This document shows, piece by piece, positions 53,805 through 62,962 of a stretch of 64,000 bases of DNA (its first letter is position 1; the number at the start of each line of letters is the position of its first letter). The DNA is taken from assembly GCA_900230115.1 (NCBI GenBank), contig LT907983.1:3735001-3799000 (forward strand), in the 5' to 3' direction. Made by a program: the position numbers and the translations under genes. The notes below the pieces were generated by a model, which did not search any database, had not been told where the DNA came from, and was given only the letters and a program-made list of their open reading frames with translations. Source of the stretch: Spirosomataceae bacterium TFI 002. Lineage in GTDB: Bacteria > Bacteroidota > Bacteroidia > Cytophagales > Spirosomataceae.

Positions 53805-53914
53805 TTAGACTTCCATGCAATTATTATACTATGTGTTAGATTCAATTTCCGAGTAATTAGAAGTAGCGGAAAAAAGCAGTTGAGTCTAAAGTCAGAGAAA
53901 CCTCAAAGCCAAAT

Positions 53915-54790
53915 TTAATCCCCTTCCTCATCCAAATACCGCTTTGTAATTGGAGCATAGCTATCTATTCGGCGATCACGTAAGTATGGCCAAATGGTGC
54001 GGTAATACTCCATTATTTCGGAGTCTACTTCCTGTATAAGTACTTCTTCTTTGTCGTGTGAGGTTTCTGATAATATTCTTCCGTGAGGGTTGGCAACAAA
54101 AGAACCACCCCAGAATTTTTGTCCAGCTTCTATTCCAACTCTGTTTACGGCAACCACGTATACGCCATTTGCCACTGCATGACTTTTTTGAATCGTACGC
54201 CAAGCTTCGAACTGCTCTTGGTTGATTACTTCGTCCTTTTCTTCCATGTCCCAGCCAATTGCTGTTGGATAAAAAAGGATTTCTGCACCCTTAAGAGCCG
54301 TTATTCTTGCTGCCTCGGGATACCACTGGTCCCAACAGATAAGTACGCCTATTTTACCATACTTAGTGTCCCACACCTTGTACCCTAGGTCTCCTGGAGT
54401 AAAATAGAATTTCTCGTAGTATCCTGGATCATCAGGGATGTGCATTTTACGATATTTGCCCATGTATGAGCCGTCGGCATCTATTACTGCTGTGGTATTA
54501 TGGTAAAGGCCTTTGGCTCTTTTTTCAAAAAGCGAAGCAATAATCACAATACCTAGTTCCTTGGCAAGAACCTGAAAACGATCTGTTGTAGGTCCAGGAA
54601 TAGCTTCACCATATTTAAAGTTATCTTGGGTCTCAATATCGCAGAAATACAATGACGTAAACAATTCTTGAAGGCAAACGATATTTGCACCTTTGGCTGC
54701 CGCTTGGCGGGTCATTTCTATCGCTTTTAATGTGTTTGCTTCCACATCATCACCGCATGTCATTTGAACAAGTCCTATGTTTACTTTCAT
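53915..54790 (-). CDS. aguB: Carbon-nitrogen hydrolase, probably N-carbamoylputrescine amidase
   Basis: This nitrilase-superfamily enzyme has the Glu-Lys-Cys triad at Glu42 (CLQELFTSLYF), Lys115 (GKYRKMHIPDD) and Cys152 (LICWDQWYPEAAR). PGYYEKFYFTPGD and YRTIWPYLRDRRIDSY match the aguB/plant NCPA branch, which converts N-carbamoylputrescine to putrescine. The length of 291 residues is standard. The usual partner agmatine deiminase (aguA) is not in the window upstream or downstream, so the role is inferred from similarity only. Confidence 0.88.
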   Translation of the reverse strand: MKVNIGLVQMTCGDDVEANTLKAIEMTRQAAAKGANIVCLQELFTSLYFCDIETQDNFKYGEAIPGPTTDRFQVLAKELGIVIIASLFEKRAKGLYHNTTAVIDADGSYMGKYRKMHIPDDPGYYEKFYFTPGDLGYKVWDTKYGKIGVLICWDQWYPEAARITALKGAEILFYPTAIGWDMEEKDEVINQEQFEAWRTIQKSHAVANGVYVVAVNRVGIEAGQKFWGGSFVANPHGRILSETSHDKEEVLIQEVDSEIMEYYRTIWPYLRDRRIDSYAPITKRYLDEEGD

Positions 54791-54886
54791 TGTTGAGCTG
54801 TTTGGGACTACAAAAGAAGAAAGAGTTATTCAAAAACTAAAATCATCACAAACATTTACTTATTTCACATAAGAAAAACATAATAT

Positions 54887-55318
54887 ATGATTGAGGTTAA
54901 AATCATTGATACATCCGATTCGCTATACCAACAGGAACTCACGCTTAGGGATCAAGTACTGAGGATTCCATTGGGAATGAGTATTTACAATGATGACTTA
55001 AGTGACGAGCCAAATCAAGTTCATTTTCTCGCCATTCACACTAATGAGGTCATTGGTGTGGTTATTCTCAAGAAGGAGGGAAACGTTGGAAAACTTCGTC
55101 AAATGGCTGTTAAGCCTGAATTTCAAGGTCAACAAATAGGTAGAAAGCTTGTTGAAGCTCTGGAGGAGTATGCCGCAAAAAATGGTATAAAGGAAGTGAA
55201 AATGCACGCGAGGTATCATGCAGAATATTTTTACGAAAAACTCGGCTATCATAAGACCTCCAAACCGCATTTTGAAGAAGTGGGAATGAAGCATTACGAA
55301 ATGGCAAAACAGCTCTAA
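54887..55318 (+). CDS. GNAT-family N-acetyltransferase
   Basis: The 143-residue acetyltransferase has the acetyl-CoA-binding signature VKPEFQGQQIGRKLVEALEE at about residues 71-90, preceded by strands VIGVVILKKEG and KLRQMAV. A C-terminal FYEKLGYHKTSKPHFEEVGM segment with HYEM is typical of ElaA/YjcF-like members. The substrate is unknown. It is divergent from the aguB-type gene (96 bases between starts) and 28 bases ahead of the RgpF-like gene. Confidence 0.88.
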   Translation: MIEVKIIDTSDSLYQQELTLRDQVLRIPLGMSIYNDDLSDEPNQVHFLAIHTNEVIGVVILKKEGNVGKLRQMAVKPEFQGQQIGRKLVEALEEYAAKNGIKEVKMHARYHAEYFYEKLGYHKTSKPHFEEVGMKHYEMAKQL

Positions 55319-55346
55319 AGCACTATCTTTCGCAATAATTAAACTG

Positions 55347-56186
55347 ATGACGAATAAATCCGTTTGTATTTTTCCTCATTTCTATGACTTAAACATAATT
55401 CCATATTATGTTTTATGCTATCTAGAGCAACTGGAGAAGCATTTTGATCAAATTATTGTTGTCAGTAATCCACGCCAGATTGATAATTTGTCAGCTTTGA
55501 ATAGTGAAAAAGTAAAACTGATTTTTCAGAGCAATGAAGGATATGATTTAGGGAAATATTTGAATGGTTTTAAAGAACTAAACCTAAATGAGTATCATCA
55601 AATTGCTTTAATTAATGATTCAAATATAGTTTTTGGAAACATCGATTTTGTATTTGATTGGGCTAGGGATTCTGATTTGGATTTTTGGGGATTGGTAGAA
55701 GCTAATATTCGCCCTGCTTATAGCACTCATGATGATAACTATCACATTCAGAGCCATTTCATGGTTTTTAATAAAAACGCAATACCATTTCTAGAAGAGT
55801 TTATAAGTAAACTGCAATTTGAAGAAATAATTAAAATATCAGATGTAAAGGCAGCCAAGCGAAGGGTAATCAACGACTGGGAGATTGGCCTAAGTCAGTT
55901 TATGCTTAAGCAAAATCTAAAACTTGGAGCTTATGTTAATCATACTGCCAAAATAGAAGACTCCAAAGGTCAATTTTACCAAAGGTTAATAAAAGACGGC
56001 GTTCCAGTTATCAAAAAGAAAGTAATAACCTCTTTGTTGCCAAGAGATTTATTTGCCGGTGAAAATAAGTGGAGCAACTTAATAAAAGCTCACTACACGG
56101 GTCAAGTTGATGTAGCAAAATTGTTAAAAGAACTTTTCTCAATAAGAAAAAGACACGTTCTAAGAAAGATTGGTTTATCGAAATGA
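55347..56186 (+). CDS. RgpF-like (rhamnan synthesis F) glycosyltransferase
   Basis: The 279-residue protein matches the rhamnan synthesis F family: YVLCYLEQLEKHFDQIIVVS, LIFQSNEGYDLGKYLNGFKE, HQIALINDSNIVFGNIDFVF, then FWGLVEANIRP and YHIQSHFMVFNKNAI. Such proteins add sugars, often rhamnose, to cell-surface polysaccharides. No other polysaccharide genes are adjacent. Its stop is one base from the convergent dehydrogenase stop, so no terminator separates the two. Confidence 0.82.
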   Translation: MTNKSVCIFPHFYDLNIIPYYVLCYLEQLEKHFDQIIVVSNPRQIDNLSALNSEKVKLIFQSNEGYDLGKYLNGFKELNLNEYHQIALINDSNIVFGNIDFVFDWARDSDLDFWGLVEANIRPAYSTHDDNYHIQSHFMVFNKNAIPFLEEFISKLQFEEIIKISDVKAAKRRVINDWEIGLSQFMLKQNLKLGAYVNHTAKIEDSKGQFYQRLIKDGVPVIKKKVITSLLPRDLFAGENKWSNLIKAHYTGQVDVAKLLKELFSIRKRHVLRKIGLSK

Positions 56187-56187
56187 T

Positions 56188-57264
56188 TTACCAACCAGTT
56201 TCAATCCCAAATCTCTGACTTAATTCTTCCAAACTTTCAACTACTTTGTTGTTAAGTGGCAAGCCGGTAATTAGCCTTTCAGCTTTGAAATTACGTTCCT
56301 GGTCACCTGGGATTTGAACAACTTCACCATCAATTGCTGGTGCAGATCTAAAACGCTCAATCCACTTATCCATGTTTTGTAAAAAGTCTTCTTTGGGTCT
56401 GAAGCCGTCTATACGCATAGCACCTAGGAAATGACCAGTTCCTTTTCCCACTTGCTCAGCTGCAACGCCATGAAAACCAGCAGTGGCGAATGGTGGAACC
56501 CATGGGCCAAAATTAGCACCAGACAATACTCCACTAAAAATATCGACAATAGCACCCAAGCCGTATCCTTTGTGACTTCCGTGTTCGCGATCTCCACCAA
56601 GCGGTAGCAAGCCACCACCTTCTTTTACTGCATTGTTATTGGTTGTTGGTTTGCCATCTTTATCTTGAACCCACCCATCAGGAGAAGGTTTGCCTTCTCT
56701 TTGTAGAATTTCCATTTTGCCATAAGCGACAGCAGTAGATGCAAAGTCTGCTAAGAAATAGGGTTGCTTTTCAGCAGGTATGGCAACAGAAATAGGATTT
56801 GTTCCTAGTAGTTTTTCTTTTGAGAAAGTAGGAACTACCAGTGGGGCGGCATTTGTCATCGCCCAGCCAATCATGTCTTTTTCTATAGCAAGTGATGAGT
56901 GATAACCTGCAATACCAAAGTGATTAGAGTTTTGAACCGCAACCCATCCACTTCCCACGTTTTCGGCCTTTTCTTTCGCTACATTCATTGCAAATGGAGC
57001 AACCACCAATCCGAGCCCTTTATCACCGTCTATTGTCGCAGTAGATGGTGTTTCGTGAATGATTTTTATAACTGGTTTAGGATTTAACCTGCCGTGATCA
57101 TATAATCTCACATAACCAGCAAGGCGTGCAACGCCATGAGAGTCAACTCCACTTAAATCGGCTGATATGAGCACATCTGCAGCTAATTTTGCATGCTCTT
57201 CGCTGCATCCAATTGATTTGAAAATATTTTCGGTAAAGGCTCTTACTTTTTCTACTTTGTACAT
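56188..57264 (-). CDS. Ldh-family malate/L-lactate dehydrogenase
   Basis: This is an NAD(P)-dependent oxidoreductase of the type 2 malate/lactate dehydrogenase fold. DLSGVDSHGVARLAGYVRLY, VAVQNSNHFGIAGYHSSLA, then AMTNAAPLVVPTFSKEKLLG with TNPISVAIPA and PLGGDREHGSHKGYGLGAIV are family motifs. At 358 residues it is normal. The substrate could be malate, lactate, sulfolactate or ureidoglycolate and cannot be settled by sequence. It is monocistronic, with a full -7 element 20 bases before the start. Confidence 0.9.
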   Translation of the reverse strand: MYKVEKVRAFTENIFKSIGCSEEHAKLAADVLISADLSGVDSHGVARLAGYVRLYDHGRLNPKPVIKIIHETPSTATIDGDKGLGLVVAPFAMNVAKEKAENVGSGWVAVQNSNHFGIAGYHSSLAIEKDMIGWAMTNAAPLVVPTFSKEKLLGTNPISVAIPAEKQPYFLADFASTAVAYGKMEILQREGKPSPDGWVQDKDGKPTTNNNAVKEGGGLLPLGGDREHGSHKGYGLGAIVDIFSGVLSGANFGPWVPPFATAGFHGVAAEQVGKGTGHFLGAMRIDGFRPKEDFLQNMDKWIERFRSAPAIDGEVVQIPGDQERNFKAERLITGLPLNNKVVESLEELSQRFGIETGW

Positions 57265-57283
57265 CTATTTCTCTTGTCTGATG

Positions 57284-57291
57284 CAAAAATA
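57284..57291 (-). promoter_or_regulatory. -7 element of the Ldh-type gene
   Basis: TATTTTTG on the minus strand matches TAnnTTTG, about 20 bases ahead of the ATG. No -33 element is seen at normal spacing. Confidence 0.4.
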
Positions 57292-57384
57292 ACCTTTGTT
57301 ACAAGAAAATTATTGAAGTCCAATTCATTTCTTAGAATAAGCCACCTAACTTACCGTTGAATTAGAAAAAGACACAACATAAAA

Positions 57385-58965
57385 ATGAAAAAGATTCTCC
57401 CGATTTTAGTTTTAACTTTAGTTCAAGTATTTGTTTTTGCACAAAGCGAGCAATCAACAAATTCGAAAGTTGAAAAAGTAACAGTTTTTCTCAATAATGC
57501 TTCGGTTACTCAGTCTGCATCAGCTAGTTTGCCTAAAGGGACAAGCACTTTAATAGTAAAGGATTTTCCATCCTCTATTGATCAAAATAGTATTCAGGTA
57601 AAAGGTATTGGTGCTTTTACGTTGCTTTCGGTTGCATTTGAAATGGATTATCTCAATACACAAACGGCTACCTTGGAAGATTCTATTAAAATTTTGAGCG
57701 AAAAGATTGAAGATTTGACTTTGGACAAAATTATTTTGGAAAAAGAAGAAAAGATGTTGCTAGCCAATTCTAATATTAAAGGTGAGAATGCAGGTTTGAA
57801 TTCAGCAGATTTAAGCAAAATGCAAGCTTATTTTAGAGATAACTTAAAAAGAATTGGTAAAGAGGTTTTAGCGATTTCAAGAAATATAAAGGAAGTAGAA
57901 AAACACAAACAAGCCTTACAGAATCAACTGAATGTTTCTAAGAATGTGAATCAACCTAAAGGTCAAATAATTCTCAAGGTAAAAACTGATAATGCTACCA
58001 AGGCAAATCTCGAAATTACCTACATGGCATTTGGATGTGGTTGGTCGCCTAATTACGATATCAGAGTAAAAGACATTTCATCTCCTGCAAATGTGGTTTA
58101 TAAAGCTAAAGTGTATCAAAATACTGGCATAGACTGGAAAAATGTGGCTTTGACACTAAGTACTTCAAATCCCAATAAAGGAACCGTAAAGCCAGAGGTT
58201 TTTCCGCAGTATTTGTCCATAGTTGATGTAAATAAAGTTCGTTTTATGACTCCGGAGCCAGTTTATGACTCTGAAGTTAGAATTGAGAGTGCACCAAAAG
58301 CAAGAGTAGCAGGTATGAAAATGGAATCAATGGATGATTACGTAGAAATGGTGGAAACAACCTTAGATATCAATTTTAAAATAGATATGCCTTATACAAT
58401 CAACTCTGGAAAAAAAGCAGAGGAGGTTGAGATAATTAATACGACTCTTCCTGGTTATTACAACTATTATGTTGTGCCAAAATATGATACGGAAGCTTTC
58501 CTAATCGCGACTTTGAAAGATTGGGAAAAGTATAACTTCCTTCCGGGAGCCATGAACGTTTATTTCGAAGAAGCATTTGTAGGAAAATCTTATATGCCCG
58601 ATCTTAAAGCAGATGACGAATTGAAAATTAGCCTAGGAAGAGATGCCAGGATTGTGGCAGAAAGAAAAGAACTGACTGATTTTAAATCCAAGAAAACCTT
58701 TGGATCAAATATTCGTGAGACATTTAGTTACCGAATAGAAGTAAAAAATAATCGCTCAAGTGCGGTTAAGGTTTTCGTTGAGGATCAATACCCTATTTCT
58801 CAAAATAGTGAGATAGAAGTTGAGCTAAAAGCGGGAGACGCTAGCATTGACAAGGAAAAAGGAAAACTAACTTGGGAACTAAATATCCCTTCAAAAGGTA
58901 TTTCAACTAAGGAGTTTGGATATGAAGTCAAATACCCTAAAGACAAAATTATAAATAATCTGTAA
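57385..58965 (+). CDS. DUF4139/DUF4140 secreted protein (MuiA-like)
   Basis: The 526-residue protein has a signal peptide (to about residue 19, VFVFAQS) and an N-terminal DUF4140 domain (about 27-125: VTVFLNNASVTQSASASLPK and SIQVKGIGAFTLLSVAFEMD). A coiled coil follows (about 95-190), then the DUF4139 domain (about 205-525: ITYMAFGCGWSPNYDIRVKD, KVYQNTGIDWKNVALTLSTS). It lacks the carboxypeptidase-like linker seen in longer family members. The family was named for a mucoidy inhibitor, but the function is not known. The stop and the next start overlap as TAATG. Confidence 0.87.
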   Translation: MKKILPILVLTLVQVFVFAQSEQSTNSKVEKVTVFLNNASVTQSASASLPKGTSTLIVKDFPSSIDQNSIQVKGIGAFTLLSVAFEMDYLNTQTATLEDSIKILSEKIEDLTLDKIILEKEEKMLLANSNIKGENAGLNSADLSKMQAYFRDNLKRIGKEVLAISRNIKEVEKHKQALQNQLNVSKNVNQPKGQIILKVKTDNATKANLEITYMAFGCGWSPNYDIRVKDISSPANVVYKAKVYQNTGIDWKNVALTLSTSNPNKGTVKPEVFPQYLSIVDVNKVRFMTPEPVYDSEVRIESAPKARVAGMKMESMDDYVEMVETTLDINFKIDMPYTINSGKKAEEVEIINTTLPGYYNYYVVPKYDTEAFLIATLKDWEKYNFLPGAMNVYFEEAFVGKSYMPDLKADDELKISLGRDARIVAERKELTDFKSKKTFGSNIRETFSYRIEVKNNRSSAVKVFVEDQYPISQNSEIEVELKAGDASIDKEKGKLTWELNIPSKGISTKEFGYEVKYPKDKIINNL

Positions 58966-59561
58966 TGGCAACGAATCGTGTTGTTCGATCTATATTTTCT
59001 TATTTTATTAGAGGACTATTATTTGTAGCCCCTATAGGCTTTACAATTTATATACTCTACAGTGCTTTTGATTTTGTAGACAATCTTGCTCGCATTCGAT
59101 TTGGAACGGGCCATCCCAATGATAGCTTTTTTATACCGGGTTTAGGCTTTGGTATTGTAATAGGTGTTACGGTGCTGATTGGGTTTATATTTACAAGAAT
59201 ATTACCCCAAACAATCCAAAACTGGATGGAAAGTGGGATTAAGAATTTACCACTTGTTCGTATTTTCTATTTCGCTTTCAAAGACCTTATTTCGGCTTTT
59301 GTAGGAGACAAAAAGAAATTCAAACAGCCTGTTTTGTTCAAAATGAATGCACATTCAGAAGTGCGAAAAATGGGCTTTATGACACAAAGTAGCTTAGAGG
59401 TGATTGGTAAAGAGGAGTATGTTTCTATATACTGCCCTCATAGTTATGCGTTTTCGGGCGAAATGTTCGTGGTACCAGCTGCGGATGTTGAGTTGGTTAA
59501 CCTTGGTGGTTCTGATGCCATGAAAATAATAGTTTCTGGTGGAGTTTCTTTTAAAGATTGA
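58965..59561 (+). CDS. DUF502 membrane protein
   Basis: This 198-residue integral membrane protein of the DUF502 family has two or three helices (about 15-35, 60-85, 100-115) with RGLLFVAPIGFTIYILY and PGLGFGIVIGVTVLIGFIFT. It continues LVRIFYFAFKDLISAF and a soluble domain with VSIYCPHSYAFSGEMFVVPA. Function is unknown. It overlaps the DUF4139 gene by one base and runs into the next gene, so a three-gene operon is likely. Confidence 0.88.
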   Translation: MATNRVVRSIFSYFIRGLLFVAPIGFTIYILYSAFDFVDNLARIRFGTGHPNDSFFIPGLGFGIVIGVTVLIGFIFTRILPQTIQNWMESGIKNLPLVRIFYFAFKDLISAFVGDKKKFKQPVLFKMNAHSEVRKMGFMTQSSLEVIGKEEYVSIYCPHSYAFSGEMFVVPAADVELVNLGGSDAMKIIVSGGVSFKD

Positions 59562-59566
59562 GAGAT

Positions 59567-60142
59567 ATGAGAAAGGCCTTTTATGCATTGATTTTCTTAA
59601 GTATTCCAATTTTTACTTTTGCTCAAAATCCAGCATCCAAAACTGTTGACGAGCTTTTAAAAGCAAAAGACCCCAACGAGTATAGAGCAAGAATAAACTC
59701 CGAAAGATTTCTAGTCGTTGATAAACCGAACGGCAAACGCGTGAAATATCACGGTGGGGATGTTTTTAGATTTGAAACCAACGAAGGGTGGGTTTTTCAA
59801 GATGAATTGGTATCCGTAAAGGACTCTACTTTTTTTATTGTCTATTTTGATAAAACTTCGGAGCGGTATGAACAACGAGAATTCAGTATAAATGAAGTAG
59901 CCATTGTCTTTAAAAGGCAAAAGAAGAAAGGTATAAATCTAGGGATTGTGTCTGGAGCGTTCTTCGCACCACTAGTATACGATTGGTTGATTTTTGGAAT
60001 TGCCCCATGGAAAAATACTGATTCTTATGGGACAATGGCAGCTGTAGGAGGTGCTGGATTCCTTGTTGCTAACAAAAATAAGTTTTTCAATAGAATGAAA
60101 ATCAACGAAAATAGATGTCAACTTAGAGTTTTACGATATTAA
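59567..60142 (+). CDS. Secreted hypothetical protein
   Basis: I do not recognise this 191-residue protein. It has a signal peptide (about 1-18, SIPIFTFAQ) and a region with RVKYHGGDVFRFETNEGWVF and DSTFFIVYFDKTSERYEQRE. A hydrophobic stretch near residues 128-142 and the sequence TMAAVGGAGFLVANK follow. The frame opens at a TTG at 59558, but the ATG at 59567 begins a clean signal peptide. It follows the DUF502 gene by five bases. A TATCTTTG element lies after it, before aroA. Confidence 0.7.
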   Translation: MRKAFYALIFLSIPIFTFAQNPASKTVDELLKAKDPNEYRARINSERFLVVDKPNGKRVKYHGGDVFRFETNEGWVFQDELVSVKDSTFFIVYFDKTSERYEQREFSINEVAIVFKRQKKKGINLGIVSGAFFAPLVYDWLIFGIAPWKNTDSYGTMAAVGGAGFLVANKNKFFNRMKINENRCQLRVLRY

Positions 60143-60174
60143 TTTCCACTTAGCAAGGTCAATTTATATCTTTG
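60143..60174 (+). promoter_or_regulatory. Promoter of aroA
   Basis: TTTC (60143-60146), 20 bases of spacing and TATCTTTG (60167-60174) match the Bacteroidota pattern with one mismatch in the -33 element. The ATG follows 20 bases later, so the leader is short. Confidence 0.55.
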
Positions 60175-60194
60175 CCAACTTCTAAAACGACTTA

Positions 60195-61433
60195 ATGAAG
60201 CAAATACTACTCAAGAAAAATACGAAGGCCTTCAATGAAACGATTCAGTTGGCTAGTTCTAAAAGTGAAAGTAATAGAGCACTAATCATAAATGCACTTT
60301 GTGGATTCAATGGCGAACTCCTTAATCTTTCATCTGCTCGCGATACGCAAACCATGATTAAGCTTTTGGAATCCAAAGACTCCATAGCTGATGTAATAGA
60401 CGCAGGAACCACGATGCGTTTTTTAACTGCATATTTCACTGCGACCAATCAAAGTAAGCTCATGACCGGCACGGCAAGAATGTGCGAGCGTCCTATTGGT
60501 ATTTTGGTAGAGGCTTTGAGTAAATTGGGAGGCCAGGTAGAATACTTAGATAAAGAAGGCTACCCAAGATTGCTAATCAAAGGACTGAAGGAACAAAAGA
60601 CAGCTCAACTTACCATGAGAGGAGATGTGAGCAGCCAATATATTTCTGCAATATTAATGATTGCTCCTTATTTACCGTATGGTTTGATTCTCAAGCTTGA
60701 AGGAGAGGTTGGCTCTATACCATATATCCAAATGACAATTAGTCAAATGGAGGCTTTCGGTGTAAGTGTACGAGCAGATTGGGATGAGAAGATACTTAAA
60801 GTTGCCCCTCAAAAATATAAGCCAATTACTTACAGAATAGAGAGCGACTGGTCAGGTGCGAGTTACTGGTATAGTGTTTTGGCTTTGGATAAAAATCCTA
60901 ATTCTACTATAAAGCTTTTAGGACTCAAAGAAAAATCCTTGCAGGGTGACTCAGCTATTGTTGACATCATGTCGCAATTGGGCGTTAAGTCTGAGTTTCA
61001 AGAGGATGGAGTATTTCTTACTAAAATACCAGCAGAAAGCTCGCTGGAGTGGGATTTTACTAATTGCCCAGATTTATGCCAAACAGTGTCAGTTACTGTT
61101 GCAGCTTTAGGAATAGAGGCGACTTTTACTGGAATTGAGAGTTTAAAAATTAAAGAAACCGACAGAGTTTATGCGATTCAAACTGAATTGGCAAAAATAA
61201 ATGCAAAGATGGAAGAAGTGGAAACCAACCATAAATATGTGGTGAAATCTGCTTTTGATTTGTCTTCATTTGACAAAACGATAGTAATAGAAACCTACGA
61301 AGATCATAGAATGGCCATGGCATTTGCACCACTTGCGATGCTAATTAACCTAAAAATTAATGACCCAGACGTGGTTGTTAAATCTTATCCCGAGTTTTGG
61401 GATGATTTGGCGAAAGTTGTAACAATTGCATGA
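60195..61433 (+). CDS. aroA: 3-phosphoshikimate 1-carboxyvinyltransferase (EPSP synthase)
   Basis: The enzyme transfers enolpyruvate from PEP to shikimate-3-phosphate. Motifs are QLASSKSESNRALIINALCG, VIDAGTTMRFLTAYF, GTARMCERPIGILVEALSKLG, RGDVSSQYISAILMIAPYL, ESDWSGASYWYSVLALD, FTNCPDLCQTVSVTVAALG, KIKETDRVYAIQTELAKI, and YEDHRMAMAFAPLA. The 412-residue length is slightly short, as in other Bacteroidota. GTTMRF replaces the usual GTAxR, a frequent variation in this phylum. It is separate from aroK. Confidence 0.95.
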   Translation: MKQILLKKNTKAFNETIQLASSKSESNRALIINALCGFNGELLNLSSARDTQTMIKLLESKDSIADVIDAGTTMRFLTAYFTATNQSKLMTGTARMCERPIGILVEALSKLGGQVEYLDKEGYPRLLIKGLKEQKTAQLTMRGDVSSQYISAILMIAPYLPYGLILKLEGEVGSIPYIQMTISQMEAFGVSVRADWDEKILKVAPQKYKPITYRIESDWSGASYWYSVLALDKNPNSTIKLLGLKEKSLQGDSAIVDIMSQLGVKSEFQEDGVFLTKIPAESSLEWDFTNCPDLCQTVSVTVAALGIEATFTGIESLKIKETDRVYAIQTELAKINAKMEEVETNHKYVVKSAFDLSSFDKTIVIETYEDHRMAMAFAPLAMLINLKINDPDVVVKSYPEFWDDLAKVVTIA

Positions 61434-61472
61434 GGTCTTAGTTTTCAGTTGAAGGTCGTCAAATTATAAAAC

Positions 61473-62957
61473 ATGGAAATAATTTCAAATATTGCTTGGT
61501 GGGGATGGGTATTGATCGTTTTGGGATTAATTGCCATTAGAGATATGTTTCAAAAGAAGCATACAATTCAACACAATTTCCCTTTAGTTGGGCACATTCG
61601 ATATTTTTTGGAATCATTTGGGCCTGAGCTGAGGCAATATATTGTTGCCAATAACCGTGAAGAGCTTCCTTTTAATAGAAGACAAAGGTCATGGATTTAT
61701 GCTTCAGCAAAAAAAGAGAATAATTTTCAGGGATTTGGAACGGATCAGGATATTTATCAGCCGGGTTATATATTTATCAAGCATGCAATGCTACCTAAAG
61801 TAGCTCATAAGAATAACGAAGCTGTTCATTCCATTCCTGCTGCAAAGATTATCGGAAAACAAAGAGAAAAGCCATTTCGACCAAAGTCAATCATCAATAT
61901 CTCAGCAATGAGTTATGGTTCACTTTCTGCTCCAGCCATACAATCTCTCAATGAAGGTGCTGCAATGTTTGGTGCTTTTCACAATACTGGAGAAGGCGGA
62001 CTTTCTCCTTATCATAAAAAAGGAGCTGATATATGCTTCCATTTTGGTACAGGTTATTTTGGTGTTAGGGATGAGCAAGGTAATTTTTGTATGGATTCCA
62101 TGAAGCAATTAGTTGCTGATAATCCAAAGGTGAGAATGATTGAGGTTAAACTATCACAAGGTGCTAAGCCTGGTAAAGGTGGAGTTTTGCCTGGAAGTAA
62201 GATTACTAAAGAACTTGCGGAGATTCGTAAAGTAAAAGTAGGTGAAGATGTCCTTTCCCCTTCATTTCATTCTGCTTTTTCTACGGTTCCAGAGATGGTA
62301 GATTTTGTAGAAAGCATAGCGAAGGAAACTGGTCTTCCTGTAGGAATAAAAGCAGCGATAGGTAAAACAGACTTATGGGAAGAGCTAGCTGATATCATGA
62401 AAAGCACTTGTAAAGGCCCAGATTTCGTTACAATTGATGGGGGAGAAGGTGGAACAGGTGCTGCACCTCCTGCATTTGCGGATCATGTTTCTTTACCATG
62501 GGTATATGGTTTTTCGTCTATTTATCAGATTTTCCAGAAACGAGGTTTGACTAATAAAATTACCTTTATTGGTTCTGGCAAGCTAGGTATGCCAGATAGT
62601 GCAATTATGGCTTTAGCTATGGGTGCTGACTTGATCAATGTTGCCAGAGAGGCAATGATGTCTATAGGTTGTATTCAAGCTCAAATATGTCACACAAATC
62701 GTTGTCCAGTAGGAGTAGCGACAAATAATAAGTGGTTAACCGCTGGACTTGACCCTGAACTTAAAAGTGTTAGGTTTTTCAACTACATCAAAAACTTCTC
62801 AAAAGAAATTCTAGAAATATCACATGCTTGTGGTTATGAGCATCCTTGTGAATTTACCATGGATGACATCGATATTTCTATGGGAGATAATAATCATACA
62901 ACGCCATTGAGTACCGCTTATGGGTACCAAAAGGATAGAGTTATAATGGATGCTTAA
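61473..62957 (+). CDS. Membrane-anchored FMN-binding glutamate-synthase-like protein
   Basis: The 494 residues start with one transmembrane helix (about 7-26, IAWWGWVLIVLGLIAIRDMF), then a full GltB-type FMN barrel. Markers are INISAMSYGSLSAPAIQSLN, NTGEGGLSPYHKKG, VEVKLSQGAKPGKGG-like residues in MIEVKLSQGAKPGKGGVLPG, DGGEGGTGAAPPAFADHVSL, and the Cys cluster GCIQAQICHTNRCPVGVAT that binds a 3Fe-4S centre. It lacks the glutaminase and small-subunit domains of true glutamate synthase. The physiological reaction is uncertain. Its stop is five bases from the convergent protease stop. Confidence 0.88.
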   Translation: MEIISNIAWWGWVLIVLGLIAIRDMFQKKHTIQHNFPLVGHIRYFLESFGPELRQYIVANNREELPFNRRQRSWIYASAKKENNFQGFGTDQDIYQPGYIFIKHAMLPKVAHKNNEAVHSIPAAKIIGKQREKPFRPKSIINISAMSYGSLSAPAIQSLNEGAAMFGAFHNTGEGGLSPYHKKGADICFHFGTGYFGVRDEQGNFCMDSMKQLVADNPKVRMIEVKLSQGAKPGKGGVLPGSKITKELAEIRKVKVGEDVLSPSFHSAFSTVPEMVDFVESIAKETGLPVGIKAAIGKTDLWEELADIMKSTCKGPDFVTIDGGEGGTGAAPPAFADHVSLPWVYGFSSIYQIFQKRGLTNKITFIGSGKLGMPDSAIMALAMGADLINVAREAMMSIGCIQAQICHTNRCPVGVATNNKWLTAGLDPELKSVRFFNYIKNFSKEILEISHACGYEHPCEFTMDDIDISMGDNNHTTPLSTAYGYQKDRVIMDA

Positions 62958-62962
62958 ATGCT

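Noticed and set aside
53805-53889. TTAGACT/AGTCTAA inverted repeat as a terminator
   Set aside because: The arms are seven bases long and about 70 bases apart, with no T-tract, so chance is likely.
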